In this document: positions 12,672-25,680 of the stretch, piece by piece
How the letters are laid out: each line of letters begins with the position of its first letter
How positions within the stretch are numbered: the stretch's first letter is position 1
NCBI GenBank assembly: GCA_038373865.1
Contig: JAXGGA010004659.1
Span: 1-64,000 of the forward strand
Origin: Uloborus plumipes
Lineage: Eukaryota > Arthropoda > Arachnida > Araneae > Uloboridae
DNA: 64,000 bases
Direction of reading: 5' to 3'
Made by a program: the position numbers and the translations under genes
The notes under the pieces: generated by a model
Database searches by the model: none
What the model saw: only the letters and a program-made list of their open reading frames with translations
What the model was told of the DNA's origin: nothing

Positions 12672-12801
12672 GGGACCTGCTCCACATCAGCGTAAAACGC
12701 GACCGAAACCGAAGACAGAAACGAAAATCCGAGTACTTTCCATAGGAACACTATGTAATCCATTTTACGTTTCTGCTTTACGCCAATGCGGAGCAGGGCC
12801 C
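12672..12801. mobile_element. PIF/Harbinger-like MITE, copy 1
   Basis: GGGACCTGCTCCACATCAGC at the left mirrors GCGGAGCAGGGCCC at the right. It is closely related to 55092-55235, sharing CGTAAAACGCGACCGAAAC and GTACTTTCCATAGGAACAC. TAA precedes the left end; ACA follows the right end, so the 3-bp duplication is decayed here. Confidence 0.6.
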
Positions 12802-13946
12802 ACATTGCGTAAGATTTTTAAAAGTATTACAATGTAGTTGTGTTACATGCTTGTAATGACGAACTCGTCAATATGAAGAACAAATTGTTTGCTCACTGCT
12901 AAGTACTGATATTGCTTGCGTTAAAAATCATTTAAATTTTTTTTCTAATGCTATTAGAAGCTTGAAGAAAAATCTATCTCTTAAAAACAAATCTGTGTTT
13001 TCGAATGGTAATATGGATCAATGTAAATCATGCAATGTAAACCAATAAGTCCACGTCCTCATTTTTTATGTAAGACAGCAAAAATTCGCTCGATTATAAC
13101 TTTATCGTCATCAGAAAGCTTAACTAATTATAAAACGTTATCAAAAAGCAGTTTGTTATCAATTGTTAAAAGTCGTGTATAAAAGCAATTCTTTGACGTT
13201 TTTTCAGAGTTAGCCTTGTTGAAGGGTTTTGAAGCATGGGTAAATTCGCCAGTTTTTGTTAAACATCAGAAAAATATAATTTTAACTTCAATTTTCACGT
13301 GGAATGATTTTTTCTTTTTCTTTTTTTTTTGAGTCATTTGATGAATGAGAGCCGATTAAATCATACATGAACGAAATATTTGGGCCCTAAACCTTAGGTC
13401 GGCCTTATTTGGCACTTTCATTTAAAAAATATTCACTGCTGATTTTTACTTATTTATTTTTTTGTATTAACAAATCAATGGAGAAAAATATCTCAGAGTT
13501 AGAATGAAAAAACGTGCAAATTTTTAAATATAGCTCAGAGGAGTAATTTCTATTTCAAAAATATATTTGTACCAAATTTATTAGTGCAACTTCTAAGGTC
13601 TGTTTTTAAACTCCGAACGTATACACACAGACATATTTTACTTTGTTATTGACTACAAACAAATGCGCTGCTGCCTCGTAAAAAGCCATTTTAAATTTTA
13701 TTACGATTTTTTTACAAAATTTCTACGCAAAATAGAATTTTCAATATGTACTTACCTGAGAGATATTTACAGAAACGGATCAAATGTTAAGACTGAAGCT
13801 GTCAGATATTAAGCCGAGTTCTAAGCTTTTTTGTTTTTTAAATATGTCACTAATAGCTTTTTTCAAAGCTAACTTATGTTTAACGAAAAATAACTAATGG
13901 CCTTTGTTGAATAATTTTTGTACTTATTTAGCAATTACATTCATAG

Positions 13947-14273
13947 CAGCGGTAGGCAATCCGTCGATCGCGGTCGACCCGTCGATCTCGAGCCCATTTT
14001 GAGTCGATTGCAGCAACATTTTGAACCTTTCTTTCTGCCCGAGTAGAATCAATAAACATTAAATTCTGCAGAAAAAAATCTATTAGATTGAACGTCAAAA
14101 CCAAAAATGATTTGAAAACTTTCCGAAAATTTTATGGCAACTGAAACTTTATGGCAATCACAATTGTATCAATTTTAAAACAAGTTGTTAAACTTGTGTC
14201 TGAAAATTTTTTGATGTGGGTTAACATAACATTATTTCACACACCCCCTCCCTGATTTAGGTTGCCGACCGCT
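13947..14273. mobile_element. Possible hAT-like MITE
   Basis: The left end CAGCGGTAGGCAATC is mirrored at the right by GGTTGCCGACCGCT. The interior is AT-rich with no coding. An 8-bp duplication was not clear, so the boundaries are uncertain. Confidence 0.3.
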
Positions 14274-15656
14274 TTTTTATAGCAATGTTTGTACTCGTTA
14301 TAGCTTGCAACTATGTTTTCGTTTCTTGTTAGGAACAATTGAGCAACACGAGACACACCAAAAAAAAAAATCTTCTTTTTTCTTATTTACTACAACATAA
14401 AGGGTTTTCCGATTTCTGTCATATTTTGGAAGAGGTTTAGCAAGCGGAGAAGTTGACAATTGTTGTTTTAAGTGCGAGTAGCTGTAAGGGAACAATTGAA
14501 AATCAATTCTATAGCCGTAGATAAAAACAAAGAACATCAACCATTCAATAAATATTTATTGACAAGTGCATAGTTATATTCACAACACAAACCATTGTTT
14601 TAATTTGAAGAACTGCAACACTTTCAGTATAAATACTCGTATTACTCATTTACACATATATGCACACAAAACACATTTTTCATCACACAATATCATGGTA
14701 CAACTACTTATGGCTTACGTAAGAATGAAAAAAGTTCACCAGTAATATTCAGTACACATAATTAACAGACATGATTGATTGTTAGTACGATGGAAGATTC
14801 GGACTTTGTATAAGAACTAATTTATTTGCTGGCATAACTGTTTCAACAATTCATTTTCTTTTGGACTGGAACATACACAAAATCTTTATTGCTCTCTAAT
14901 TGTTAACAACATAGAGTACTGGTAAAAATAATAGCAAGTTCGAAAAGTCTGACATTGTTTTAAGGATAAGAGCCCTTTTATCAATAAAACTGATTTTAAG
15001 TGTAAATGGTGGAAAAATTTAAAAACAGGTGCAGTGAATTCTGGCACCATGAAATACCGAACGAAATGTTGAAAAACCAAAAAAAATTATGCTTTAAAGG
15101 AGCTGCTATGATAAAAGTAACTGGCAACTCCAAAATACGTTTAATACTTTTCAGTTCGATTGTACACATTTAATATCATTTATTCGCAACTTGCTATCTT
15201 AAGGAATTTTGAGCCGCTTTTTATATTCTATTTTTCTCCAAATAAATCAAACTGAATTTTAATTTCTCATTAACTGAGATTTTTTCGTGAATGCTTTAAA
15301 AAGTATTAAATTATTTTTCTTCAATGATTTGATCAGATCTTGTTTTGAAACTAATTTAACATATTGACATTAAAAAGTATTTTTGGGGTTAAAAAAATAC
15401 TGTTCTTGTGTTCGTACTTTTGATAAAATATCAATTTGTTAAACTTGCAACACATTTAGATAGTAGTTTAGTTACGCAGTGATATATTGCTAAAGATATC
15501 AGATCATCCAGCTATGTACTACATCACTCCCCAAAATATTTGAAATTGAAGAAATTCAAATTAAACTTTTTAAAGAAATTAAATATACAATTTTTTTTCA
15601 ACTTATCCGCACATTTATGGGAAGTCATATATCTCTCGAAAACTACGGTGTTTAAA

Positions 15657-15877
15657 CCCATTAATGCCTGACATTTTTTTTTCCAAAGATAATTTGTATA
15701 CTGGTTACACGGGTACAGAACACACTTTACAATGATTATGTGCTGCAATCTGTTATTAATGAATTAAAACAATACCACAGTAATAATTGAACACTATTAT
15801 TTGGTTGAAATATTCATTTTTGGTCAATTCAAACACTTTTTGGACCGTCCCTAAAAAGGGACGCTGGCTTTAATGGG
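15657..15877. mobile_element. piggyBac-like MITE, copy 1 (221 bp)
   Basis: The ends are CCCATTAATG and its inverse (T)TTAATGGG, with TTAA directly outside the right end and a near match (TAAA) outside the left. CCC...GGG ends with TTAA duplication are typical of piggyBac-type elements. It is related in reverse orientation to 56158-56668 (shared words TGCCTGACATTTTTTTTTCC and CCAAATAATAGTGTTCAA). Confidence 0.6.
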
Positions 15878-16461
15878 TTAATGTTTAAAATTTATGTACG
15901 CACACTTATTTTCATAATATTAAAAATCTACTTAGTATTAATTAACATTTTATTCTTGTTTTTATCTTTAAACATAAATTGTTATATAAATTGACCAGTA
16001 AATAGTTCGGTCTACTCAAAATTTTTGATTAAAAGTCTCAAATAAATTAAAGATACATTCGTTTTCGTGTTTCAACTTATTAGTACATTATTTTGAAGTA
16101 AGAAATGTCTCGAAGAGTAAGATGTTTAAAGTTCCAAATCTATGTAAAAAAAAAAAAAAACTCAAATTTTTAAATTTACATATGAATAATATACATTAAA
16201 TATATATTTTCCTGCTTTGTTGAAGCTTTTAAAAATAAACTGTTACAACTGACTAATTCATCCTATTCCAAATTTTTAGGTCTCAAACAATTTTTTTCAT
16301 ATAATTCATTAACACTTTTAGGCAGTCATGCATGATCATACTGTCTAAAGTCATGTGATATTTCGAAATTTTTCCCTCAAGAGTTTTCAGTAAAAATAGC
16401 TTGCTTTAAGATTTTTATTTTGAATTTTTCGTTTTTTTGGACACATTTTAACACATTTTAA

Positions 16462-19293
16462 GAGCCATTATTTTGAAAATCGAACAAAAAAGGGAAATTT
16501 TGGCAGTGACCATTTTTGATTTTCCTCATTTTTTTATATGTCAAAGTAGGTCATGAGAAATGAACATTCTGAAGTTTGCAGCCCCCCAAAAAATTTTGTT
16601 CGCTCGGTAAAAATTCCCAAAGTTTGATGTTATGCAGCGCTTTTTTGGTAAAACGGCTGAAAGACGCATTTCAGTGTGCTGTAGTTTTTTACAGAAACGC
16701 CACCCCATGGTTATGTTTACATTTATTGATTGTACAATGTGTAGTTATGAGGACCCCATAGTTATTTGGGTTGGGGTGTGTTTCTTTCTTCAGTTAAGGG
16801 GCCGCAAAGTATGGTTTTTAGACCATTTTCGCTCGACTTTGAACTGCGTTATTTCCCCCTAAAAGCAACCCCCGAATTTTTTTTTTAACATACTGAAAAT
16901 TTATACTATGACGAGAATATGTGGTACGAAAATTGTTTATTATTTCATTGCTTTAAAGAGAAAAAGACTTAGACATTTTTCAAATTTTCAAAATTTGCGG
17001 TTTTTTGATCGCATTTAACTCAAAACAGCAACTCTAGGTAGAAAAAGCTTTTATGGATTATGGAACCTACAGATGTGTAGAATAACGTAAAAAAGAAAGT
17101 TGCGTGGGGTCTCGTCTCGTTTTCAAGAAAATAATTTTTTTGTAGCTCATTTTAATGCTTTTTTCTCATAGTAAAATGTGTCCATCAAGTAGGTCAAATC
17201 TGCTGAAACTCTAAGTATATAGTAAAGATGTATTTAAATTTGTATAAGGAAAGAGAAAAAGGCTAAAAACACTTAATTTTGTCAAATTTTTTTATAATTT
17301 TTAGTTTTTTAATTGCAATTAACTCAAAAAACGTGAAATCCTGAGACTATTATTGAATGCACATATTACTAGCTTTGAAATATTGGAAAAAGTAAATTCG
17401 GTGAGGTATCTTCAGATGTATTCTAGTGGGAGGTCACAGTGACTTCCCGAAAAATTTCATGATCGACAAATTTTGCTGACGATTCGGCAAATTAGGAAAC
17501 TATTGCAACATTGAGATTTTTTAATGATACATATTTGTCACGTTTGCTTGATCGTATTCTGTAAAAATTTAAGTTCCAGTGCCCATGAGTATCTTATACT
17601 TCTCAAGAAGATGTTCTTAATTTGCCAAAGGAATTTCCCAATTTTTCCGAAGGATAAAATACAATCAAGCCCACATGTAAAAAATAAATAAATAAATAGA
17701 AAATTTCTATGTTGCAGTATTGTTTCTAAAGTTGCCGAATCTTCATTAAAATTTTCCGAATATGAAATTTTTCTGGAGGTCACAGTGACCTCCTTTGACT
17801 TCCCATTGGGGAGCCTCTAAAAATACCTCACAGTATTTACTTTCTCGAATATTTCCAGTCATTGCCAGCTAGTAATATGTAAATTCAATAATTCCCTCAG
17901 CAACGATTTATCGTTTTTTAATATAATTGCAATAAGAAGCTAAAAGTTCTAAAAATTTAGACACAATTAAGTGCTGTGATTCTTTTTCACTATTACTATA
18001 CACTCAAATATAAAACACACATATATAAATTATCATCGTGTATTTTAAATTTTAGCAGATCTGACCTACATACTGGACACATTTTACTACGGGAGAACGC
18101 ATTAAAATCTGCTACATTTTTTTTTCTGTAAAACTAGAAGAGACCCCTGGCCGATTTATTTTGTACGTCGTTTTACACATATGTAGGTATCATATAATAT
18201 AAAAAAATAATCATAACATGTAAAAAATAAATAAATAGAAAAGTTCAATGTTGCAGAATTGTTTCCAACTTTGCCGAATCATCAGCAAAATTTTTCGATC
18301 ATGAAATTTTTCGGGAGGTCATTGTGACCTCCCACTAGAATACATCTGAAGATACCTCACCGAATTTACTTTTTCCAATATTTCAAAGCTAGTAATATGT
18401 GCATTCAATAATAGTCTCAGGATTTCACGTTTTTTGAGTTAATTGCAATTAAAAAACTAAAAATTATAAAAAAATTTGACAAAATTAAGTGTTTTTAGTC
18501 TTTTTCTCTTTCCTTATACAAATTTAAATACATCTTTACTATATACTTAGAGTTTCAGCAGATTTGACCTACTTGATGGACACATTTTACTATGAGAAAA
18601 AAGCATTAAAATGAGCTACAAAAAAAATTATTTTCTTGAAAACGAGACGAGACCCCACGCAACTTTCTTTTTTACGTTATTCTACACATCTGTAGGTTCC
18701 ATAATCCATAAAAGCTTTTTCTTCCTAGAGTTGCTGTTTTGAGTTAAATGCGATCAAAAAACCGCAAATTTTGAAAATTTGAAAAATGTCTAAGTCTTTT
18801 TCTCTTTAAAGCAATGAAATAATAAACAATTTTCGTACCACATATTCTCTTCATAGTATAAATTTTCAGTATATGTTAAAAAATTTTCGGGGGGTTGCTT
18901 TTAGGGGGGAAATAACGCAGTTCAAAGTCGAGCGAAAATGGTCTAAAAACCATACTTTGCGGCCCCTTAACTGAAGAAAGAAATACACCCCAACCCAAAT
19001 AACTATAGGGTCCTCATAACTACACATTGTACAATCAATAAATGTAAACATAACCATGGGGTGGCGTTTCTGTAAAAAACTACAGCGCACTGAAATGCGT
19101 CTTTCAGCCATTTTACCAAAAAAGCGCTGCATAACATCAAACTTTGGGAATTTTTACCGAGCGAACAAAATTTTTTGGGGGGCTGCAAACTTCAGAATGT
19201 TCATTTCTCATGACCTACTCTGACATATAAAAAAATGAGGAAAATCAAAAATGGTCACTGCCACACCTTGTCTGAATTTCAAAATAATGGCTC
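16462..19293. mobile_element. Giant palindromic element, 2.8 kb, flanked by TTAA
   Basis: The left arm (about 16462-17520) is repeated in reverse complement as the right arm (about 18232-19293). For instance CTGAAGTTTGCAGCCCCCC near 16571 returns inverted near 19183. The outermost bases GAGCCATTATTTTGA are preceded by TTAA, and the inverted right end is followed by TTAA, consistent with a TTAA-duplicating DNA transposon. Short identical peptides predicted on both arms are simply the two arms read outward; they match no known protein. A fragment of the same family lies at 28188-28252. Confidence 0.8.
17672..18195. repeat. Third, diverged copy of the palindrome arm
   Basis: Between the two arms is a further copy in the same orientation as the right arm. 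Shared order: ATAAATAAATAGAAAA, TGTTGCAG, TTGCCGAATC, GGAGGTCA.TGTGACCTCC, TAGTAATATGTA, GACACATTTTACTA. It is more diverged than the two outer arms are from each other, suggesting an older nested copy. Confidence 0.65.
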
Positions 19294-19865
19294 TTAATAA
19301 TAAAATAAACATAACCTTTTGTTTAAAAAAAGGTAAAAAATAACCTAGAGTTAAAAAAATATATGCATAAGTTTTTAAAAAATACAAATTTGCAAAATAT
19401 AGGATGCCATTTTTTAATATTCTTAAGTTCACATCTTTTTGCATTGAAAAAAAGGGAGAACAAAAACAATTATCAGCATTTCTTCCCAAATTTATGTGTG
19501 TGTGTGTGGTTGATTTGAAGTTTTGTTAATGTATTTTTTCAAATCCTGTTCTGTTATTTTTTTATTTTTTTTTATCTAAATGGTGTTTCCTTATTTATTA
19601 AGCTGAAGATAGACCCATTAGGATTAGAAAGATGTAACCTTGCTCACGTCTTAGCAAGTGCGGTTCAATTTTCTTAGTTAAAACTCTCAGCTATTTTTGG
19701 TGTCCGAGCTGCTTTATACGTGTTTCCTGTTTCAACATCACGCTTCACTTACAAGGTCCAAAAGCCAAAGTCATCAATTCTGTTTTCATTAGAAGTAGCA
19801 CCGTGGGGCTATCAAAAAACAATTATGTGCTGTAAGATCACTGGGAGAAAGACAAAAATTTCTAT

Positions 19866-19950
19866 TTGAAGGTAATTCTAGTCAATTTAAAGGTAATTCT
19901 AGTCCATTTAAAGGTAATTCTAGTCAATTTAAAGGTAATTCTAATCAATA
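19866..19950. repeat. Minisatellite, about 20-bp unit, four copies
   Basis: AAAGGTAATTCTAGTCAATT repeats four times with one or two changes per unit. There are no unique spacers, so this is a simple tandem repeat. Confidence 0.9.
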
Positions 19951-20097
19951 GTCTGGTTATTTCTAAATTATCTTCATTAAATTTCTAAATTTTGCAAATA
20001 TTACATTTATAAAAGGTATGGAAATAATATTGAAAACAATGGACTAAAATTTCCGTTGTGAAGTTTATTACATTTAATATAATGATTAGTGATGAGT

Positions 20098-20170
20098 TGA
20101 GAATATTCTCTTGAAAATGTTCTTTAATAGCTGGAATATTCTTCGGATAGAATATTCTTTCCTTGGAAAG
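20098..20170. promoter_or_regulatory. Cluster of heat-shock-element-like inverted GAA/TTC motifs
   Basis: Within 73 bp are GAATATTC, GAAAATGTTC, GGAATATTC and AGAATATTC. Alternating nGAAn/nTTCn blocks are the recognition units of heat shock factor. No gene start was identified beside it, and the sequence could equally be an AT-rich repeat remnant; the 18-mer CTCTTGAAAATGTTCTTT inside it recurs at 36391. Confidence 0.25.
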
Positions 20171-21262
20171 AAATGAAAAACGTTCTAAATACAGTTGTAA
20201 CAGCAGTTATTAGTCACCTTTCCTACTTTCATGTATTTGCTACCAATGGAAAATATTTCTTGTTTGATTTAACATATCGTCTTCATAAACTTAACGTAAG
20301 AGTAATATTATTATTTTTTAAATTCATTTCTCTCCGACTTTTGTTAATTCCGTATTTTTGCGTGCCTTGACGGACAATTTACAAGCAAAAATGTTTTAGT
20401 TAAAAACATCTTTGAAAACAGCTAATTATTTTCTTTCAGAAAAATCCCGAAGACAGCTTCTTTACTAAACTTTAAAATATTTGTATTAACGCTTAATGTT
20501 ACATTTCATCTAAAATCAAGTTATTCATTTAAATCTAAAATGGGTGTGCTATGATGATATCACTGTAACAAACTTTCAACTTTTTTCTTTAAACTGAAAT
20601 ATCTTTCATACGGTTATTCCCAAAAATATTCTCGAAACTGCTATCTCCAAAAACTTTACTTCTCTGACAAGTACCAGCACTTTTTTTTCTTAACCGGTGT
20701 TTACCGAATATTTAATAGGATGTTATGGCATTTGTAATTCTTAATCCTATAGTTTTGAAAACATAAAATCCTAACTATTCAATACTGATTTAAAGTTAAA
20801 TGTGTTTCATACATTTTATAATACCGTTTTATTCTTTTAAAAGTATTGCTTAGTGTATATTTCACTAAATAAATAAAAATATTGCTTTTCAATTTGTTTC
20901 GAGTAGCAATTACTTGCTCATCAGAGATGAAAATTGAAGTTCCAGATGAAAATGATACATATTTTCTTTTATACGTAAATATTTTTATAGCAGTGGAAGA
21001 CATTCAAAAGCCAGCAATGTGCAATGCTTGAAGACACTAGAAGTCAAACAAAATATTTACACTCTCAACTGCAAAAAATATATACACAACGCCTAAATAC
21101 AAAGGATTTACATCATCTCAAGGTACTTGAGGACAAAGAATGTACAGCACTTGATAAAAAAATTGTACGCAAGGGTTGCACAATGCTTTGTAGACAAATT
21201 ATCTTAAATGTTTAAATGCAAAAAAAAAAAAAAGATTAGAAATGTTGAATAGAAGCAAGAAG

Positions 21263-21472
21263 TATAATTCAACCGCGACGAGATGGCCGGTGTCAATCAA
21301 ATGAGAAAACGAGTCCATTCCTTAAAATAGGTAGAATTTATACCCATTCAAATTCCCCCATCAATTGTGGATCCCATTCCTCAATTTTCATCTGCGTATC
21401 ACCCCTTTCCTAAAAATGGACAATCCTGAAAAAAGGAGGAGTCATAGGCCATCTCTGCGAAGTTGAATTATA
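21263..21472. mobile_element. MITE, 210 bp, TA-flanked
   Basis: The left end TATAATTCAACCGCGACGAG is mirrored by CTGCGAAGTTGAATTATA; GAGATGGCC/GGCCATCTC continue the inverted match. The ends lie in TATA, consistent with TA duplication. No coding. Confidence 0.65.
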
Positions 21473-23558
21473 AATGGATTGCTGAAGAATAACTTATTGA
21501 GGCACATTTTGAATAGAAAACTTTTTTTACTAGATTTCATTTCATTCATACTTCATTTGATAAAAGATTTTACTCTTACCTCATAACAATACGTACTGAA
21601 ATTTTCATTACAAATTAATGCCTAAACAAGTAATTCTTCACAAACGATGTAAACATAAGGGTTTTTATATTAGAGAACAAAAGATTTCAATAATAATTAC
21701 AATAATGTGGTGAATCACTTCAAGTTTCTTTATTTTATTTGAAACATACATTTTTATTATAACTTAGTAGAAATTAAAGGAAAGTAAGCAGTTTTAGTTC
21801 AAATTCATTCATAGTATCTTGAATGAAAAATTTGAGTAAAATATTGCCAACATTGACAATCAAAGTGAATAGGAAAAAAATACGTTCAAAGGTATACGAT
21901 TAACGATTAAATTGTATTGCTCATTAGATTGTTATCCGCCAGATTTGTACAAACTGTCCGGACTGATAGGTTACATTCATTTCAGACTCACACATTACAA
22001 AATGTATTTTGATTTTTTCGAAACTTTCTTTAAAGTAATAAAAATGTATTTTCAAAAGAAAGGTTCATTTTTCAAACCTGAGCATAAATGAGAAGACAAG
22101 AAGAAAATGGTTCAAAGTATAGTAACGTAACTTTGAAACATATATAGCTCTCGTATAAGTGAGTAAATATTAAGTTTTAAAGTTTTAAACATTTTACTTT
22201 TGCACAAATTATTTCTGAGTGGTTGTTTGAATTTTATTTTACTCCATTTAATTTTACTTACTAGTTTACATATTATTATTATTATTATTAGTTTATTTTT
22301 GCAATAAAAAGCTCATTATTGAACTATCTCTCTATTTTTTGCATCAGAAACGTTTCAGATTTACACACAGTCACTCTTGTTTTAAAGTGTTGGTCAGGAG
22401 ATATTTAATTTAGCCTTCACGAAAGAAAAAAAAACTTAAAATCGTCATTCAGCATGCTTTTTTAGTCTTCCAAATTTGAAATATTTACATTTTAGGTTGT
22501 CATAAGGAAGAATTATACTGATTTAGTTTTCACGAAAGAATTTCTCACGTCAAAAGCCGTTGAGATATTTATTTCACAACCAATTTGGTTCTTTAACCGT
22601 ATTAAAACGAGCGAATACGACTTCAACTTTAAATCTTTTGTGGCGACAGAGTTACATAAATCAGTGAAAAAGTTACAGAAAAATATCCGCTGACTTAAAA
22701 TATACTCACTAATTTAAATACTAACGTTACTTGTTTTGCATTAGTTTATTTGTTTAAGGGAAAATTTTAATTTCATAAAAAATGACTCTCAATACGAAAA
22801 AAAATGATTTATTTTCATAGTGCGGTTTATATTATTTTTTATACGAAATTTGAGGCTTAGTTCTAGCTCAATACTTTGATTCTACCAAAACTTCATAACA
22901 AGTGAATAGCACCGTTGAGGCAAAGATCTAAATTTCTTTTTTTCCCTTCATATGAAAGAGATATAAAATTCATGCTTTAGAAATCGTATTACTTTAATTA
23001 ATTCGTACTTGAAATTCTCTCTTTGAAGCTGTGCTATTTTAATGCATAGCCATTTCTGAATTAATGTATCATTGTAATGTAATACATATGCATGTGCTTA
23101 GTTTTTGGGGTATATGTATATGAACTGTTTCAATAGATCTCAAGTCAAATTTTCAGAAATTTTACATCATACTTGGGCATTTTTATATAACAGGCACTCT
23201 CTTAAATGGACGTAATTTTCCAAAATCCATCACATTGCATCTACTGGAATTATAGACATGTTCCGGTTTGAAACATAATGCTACCATTACACTACAACAC
23301 GATTTTGTCACAATTTCGACATCCAAAAAATGTGACCAATGACCTTTAAAAAATAAAGGCTTCATATACATATCGACAGACATATCATTTCAAAAATAAC
23401 TTTGAAAATAATGTGTAGTGTAACAACATAAAAACATCTATAAAGATCATCTATAGGGAAATATCGATTGGAAATTTATCATTATGACTTAAGTTTCTTA
23501 CTTTCCCTTTTTATTAATAATGTTATTTAAAATGTAACCACAAAAATTCCCCTTCAAG
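21473..23558. other. Intergenic, no gene seen
   Basis: AT-rich, with an (ATT)n microsatellite near 22269-22290. The 66-aa minus-strand ORF at 23183-23383 has no recognisable feature. Confidence 0.4.
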
Positions 23559-23725
23559 TAGGGACGTGATTTCGAAATTTTCCAAGGGGGGAGGGCAAAG
23601 GGTGCATACACAAAGTAAAATTAACCAAAAAGTGGCAAAAACCACGCCTAATTATATGCCAATACATTGATTTCCCAAAGCCAGGGGGGGGGGCAATTGA
23701 CCCCCCCCCCCCAATGACGGGCATG
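23559..23725. mobile_element. hAT-like MITE family A, copy 1 (167 bp)
   Basis: The element begins TAGGGACGTG and ends TGACGGGCATG, and CCTTCAAG is duplicated perfectly on both sides (8 bp, the hAT hallmark). The interior carries G-rich and C-rich blocks around a short conserved core (CCAATACATTGATTTCCCAAAG). Two more copies lie at 31150 and 40658. Confidence 0.85.
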
Positions 23726-24283
23726 CCTTCAAGGCACGGCGGCTTTGTTTGAAGTCATCAATTTTTTTCCAGCCAATTGTCATAGAGTTTCAACTGACAG
23801 AAAAAAATGGTTGCCTCAAATGAAGCCACCTATTCTAAAAGGGTTTAAAAGAAAAATAAGAAACATCAAACACACACACTGTTTTCAGAAGGATAGTAAC
23901 TCCACGACCAGTTCGAGGCAAAAAAAAAAAAGCTACTAAAGTGTGTAGCTGCAATTTCTTATCATTTCTGGCAATCGCACACACAACTAGCACTTTCTCC
24001 CTTCATTTATATACTTTTAAGCAATTTATTCGGCTCATTGTTTTAGTATCACACATAATATTAATTTAAAGCATTAAGTTTCTTCGGGGCTTTTTTGAAG
24101 ACAGAAAGCATTTATGCTTTTGAATCAGGTTTGTGAGTCGTTAAACGTACTCATTTTGGCCTTAATTGCAAAAATTCTTGTCCAAATTATAATGTTAAAG
24201 TTTTACCTTTCAACATAGTGAAGTAATCAAAATATTTAAACAAACGTTAGTAGACATTTTAATCCCTATAAAAAAATACTATA

Positions 24284-24556
24284 GACACATATGAAGGACC
24301 AGGGGAAAAAAAAAAAAGATGAAAGTCACTTTTTCGTCAATTTTGAGATATTAGCGCTATCTAGGGGCTATGAAGGAGTAGTATCATCTGGTAGAACAAC
24401 AAGGGGGAAAAAAGATGAGAAGCGACCGAAATGTGCATGAAAACTCGAAAAACTACATAAGGAGCTACAAGAAATTAAACTTTGTTCTTCGTTTTTCTCG
24501 AAATCGCTTTTTGGTCACTTTTTCATCTTTTTTCTCCCTGGCCCTTCATATGTATC
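24284..24556. mobile_element. MITE, 273 bp
   Basis: GACACATATGAAGGACCAGG at the left mirrors CCCTGGCCCTTCATATGTATC at the right, and AAAGATGAAAGTCACTTTTTC mirrors GTCACTTTTTCATCTTTT just inside. The target duplication is unclear (ATA before, CTA after). Confidence 0.65.
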
Positions 24557-24736
24557 CTAAGTTAATTGTATCAATTATCGAATGCACATAATTCATAAAT
24601 TACATGTTTTATTATTAGGATATCATAGTCTTAATATTGGCAAAAACAAAGGTCGTAGTTTAAAGATTATTTTCAGTTTTTTTTTTCTTTTGCTAACACC
24701 GTAAGCATTAAACTTCTACTTTATAGCTTCTTATAG

Positions 24737-25680
24737 GGGCGATTCTCTGTAAACTCGTCATTTTTCACTCGAAATCTGTCCGGGCATGGTTTTTTGAAAG
24801 GTTCGTATAATTATAATACTATTGCTCAGAAAATGAATCTATTACTTTGGTTTGGAAGAGGGCCAATTGAAGTTTGTGTTTTTCTGATAAATCATGATAG
24901 GGGTTAAGTCCCCCGCCTAGTATAACTAGGCAGGGGACTGTGCCAGGTGACTGTGTTTTTGCTCTTTGTTGCGTAATATCTGCAAAACTAATGGAACATA
25001 ATTAATAACGAGACTACCTATAAATTGAGGCACAAATCGTGGACATAATAACTAATATGTTTTATAACTAAATTAATTGACATTAATAAAAACACTTCCC
25101 TGAGGACTGTTTTCGCAACGATCCTGATGCATACTTTCAGCACAAATGTGGATCTCGAACTAAACAAAGTGGCGTTTCAACACAGTTCTCGGCAATTTCA
25201 GCAAATTCACACTGGTTACTTTAAACTTCTTGCCAAAAAACATTTGCAAGAGTAACTGATTTTTTTCTATTGAAGCTTTGAATTTGTTGCAGGGGACTGT
25301 TTGAAAAAACTCTGGACAGAACTTACATGACAATATTATGTTTTAGAAATACGTTATTAGATCTTATTTCGTAAGAAAAATATAGCTTCATCATTCTATT
25401 TTTAAATATTAATTTCCAAATTTATGTAGTGTAATTAGGTTTTTTTGAAAGATTACCTTTAACATTTAGACAATGGGATTGGGACAGCCAGGGGACTGTG
25501 TTTTTTGGTGCTTAGATAATTTCTAGAAAAAGAAATTAAATTGTTATCGCTTCAAATGCAATTGGCCCACAAAGTATTAATGCTTTACTTGTATCAAGAG
25601 CGATAATTACTTTATTACACATTATTATTTTTAAAATACTTGGTCCGGACAGCCAATTACCAGTTTACAGAGAATCGCCC
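24737..25680. mobile_element. Non-autonomous DNA element, 944 bp, ATAG-flanked
   Basis: GGGCGATTCTCTGTAAACT at the left is mirrored exactly by AGTTTACAGAGAATCGCCC at the right, giving a 19-bp perfect terminal inverted repeat. ATAG lies just outside both ends. The interior shows a GGGGACTG-type motif near 24929, 25103, 25291 and 25490, about 175-200 bp apart. No transposase frame is present. Confidence 0.8.

Noticed and set aside
16576..19188. Almost identical predicted peptides (starting MQPPKKFCSLGK and MQRFFGK) on opposite strands
   Set aside because: They are the same sequence in the two arms of the palindrome, in two overlapping frames, with no known domain. Identity comes from the inverted duplication.
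19866..19950. Short regularly spaced repeats suggesting a CRISPR array
   Set aside because: The units abut with no unique spacers and the genome is eukaryotic; it is a minisatellite.
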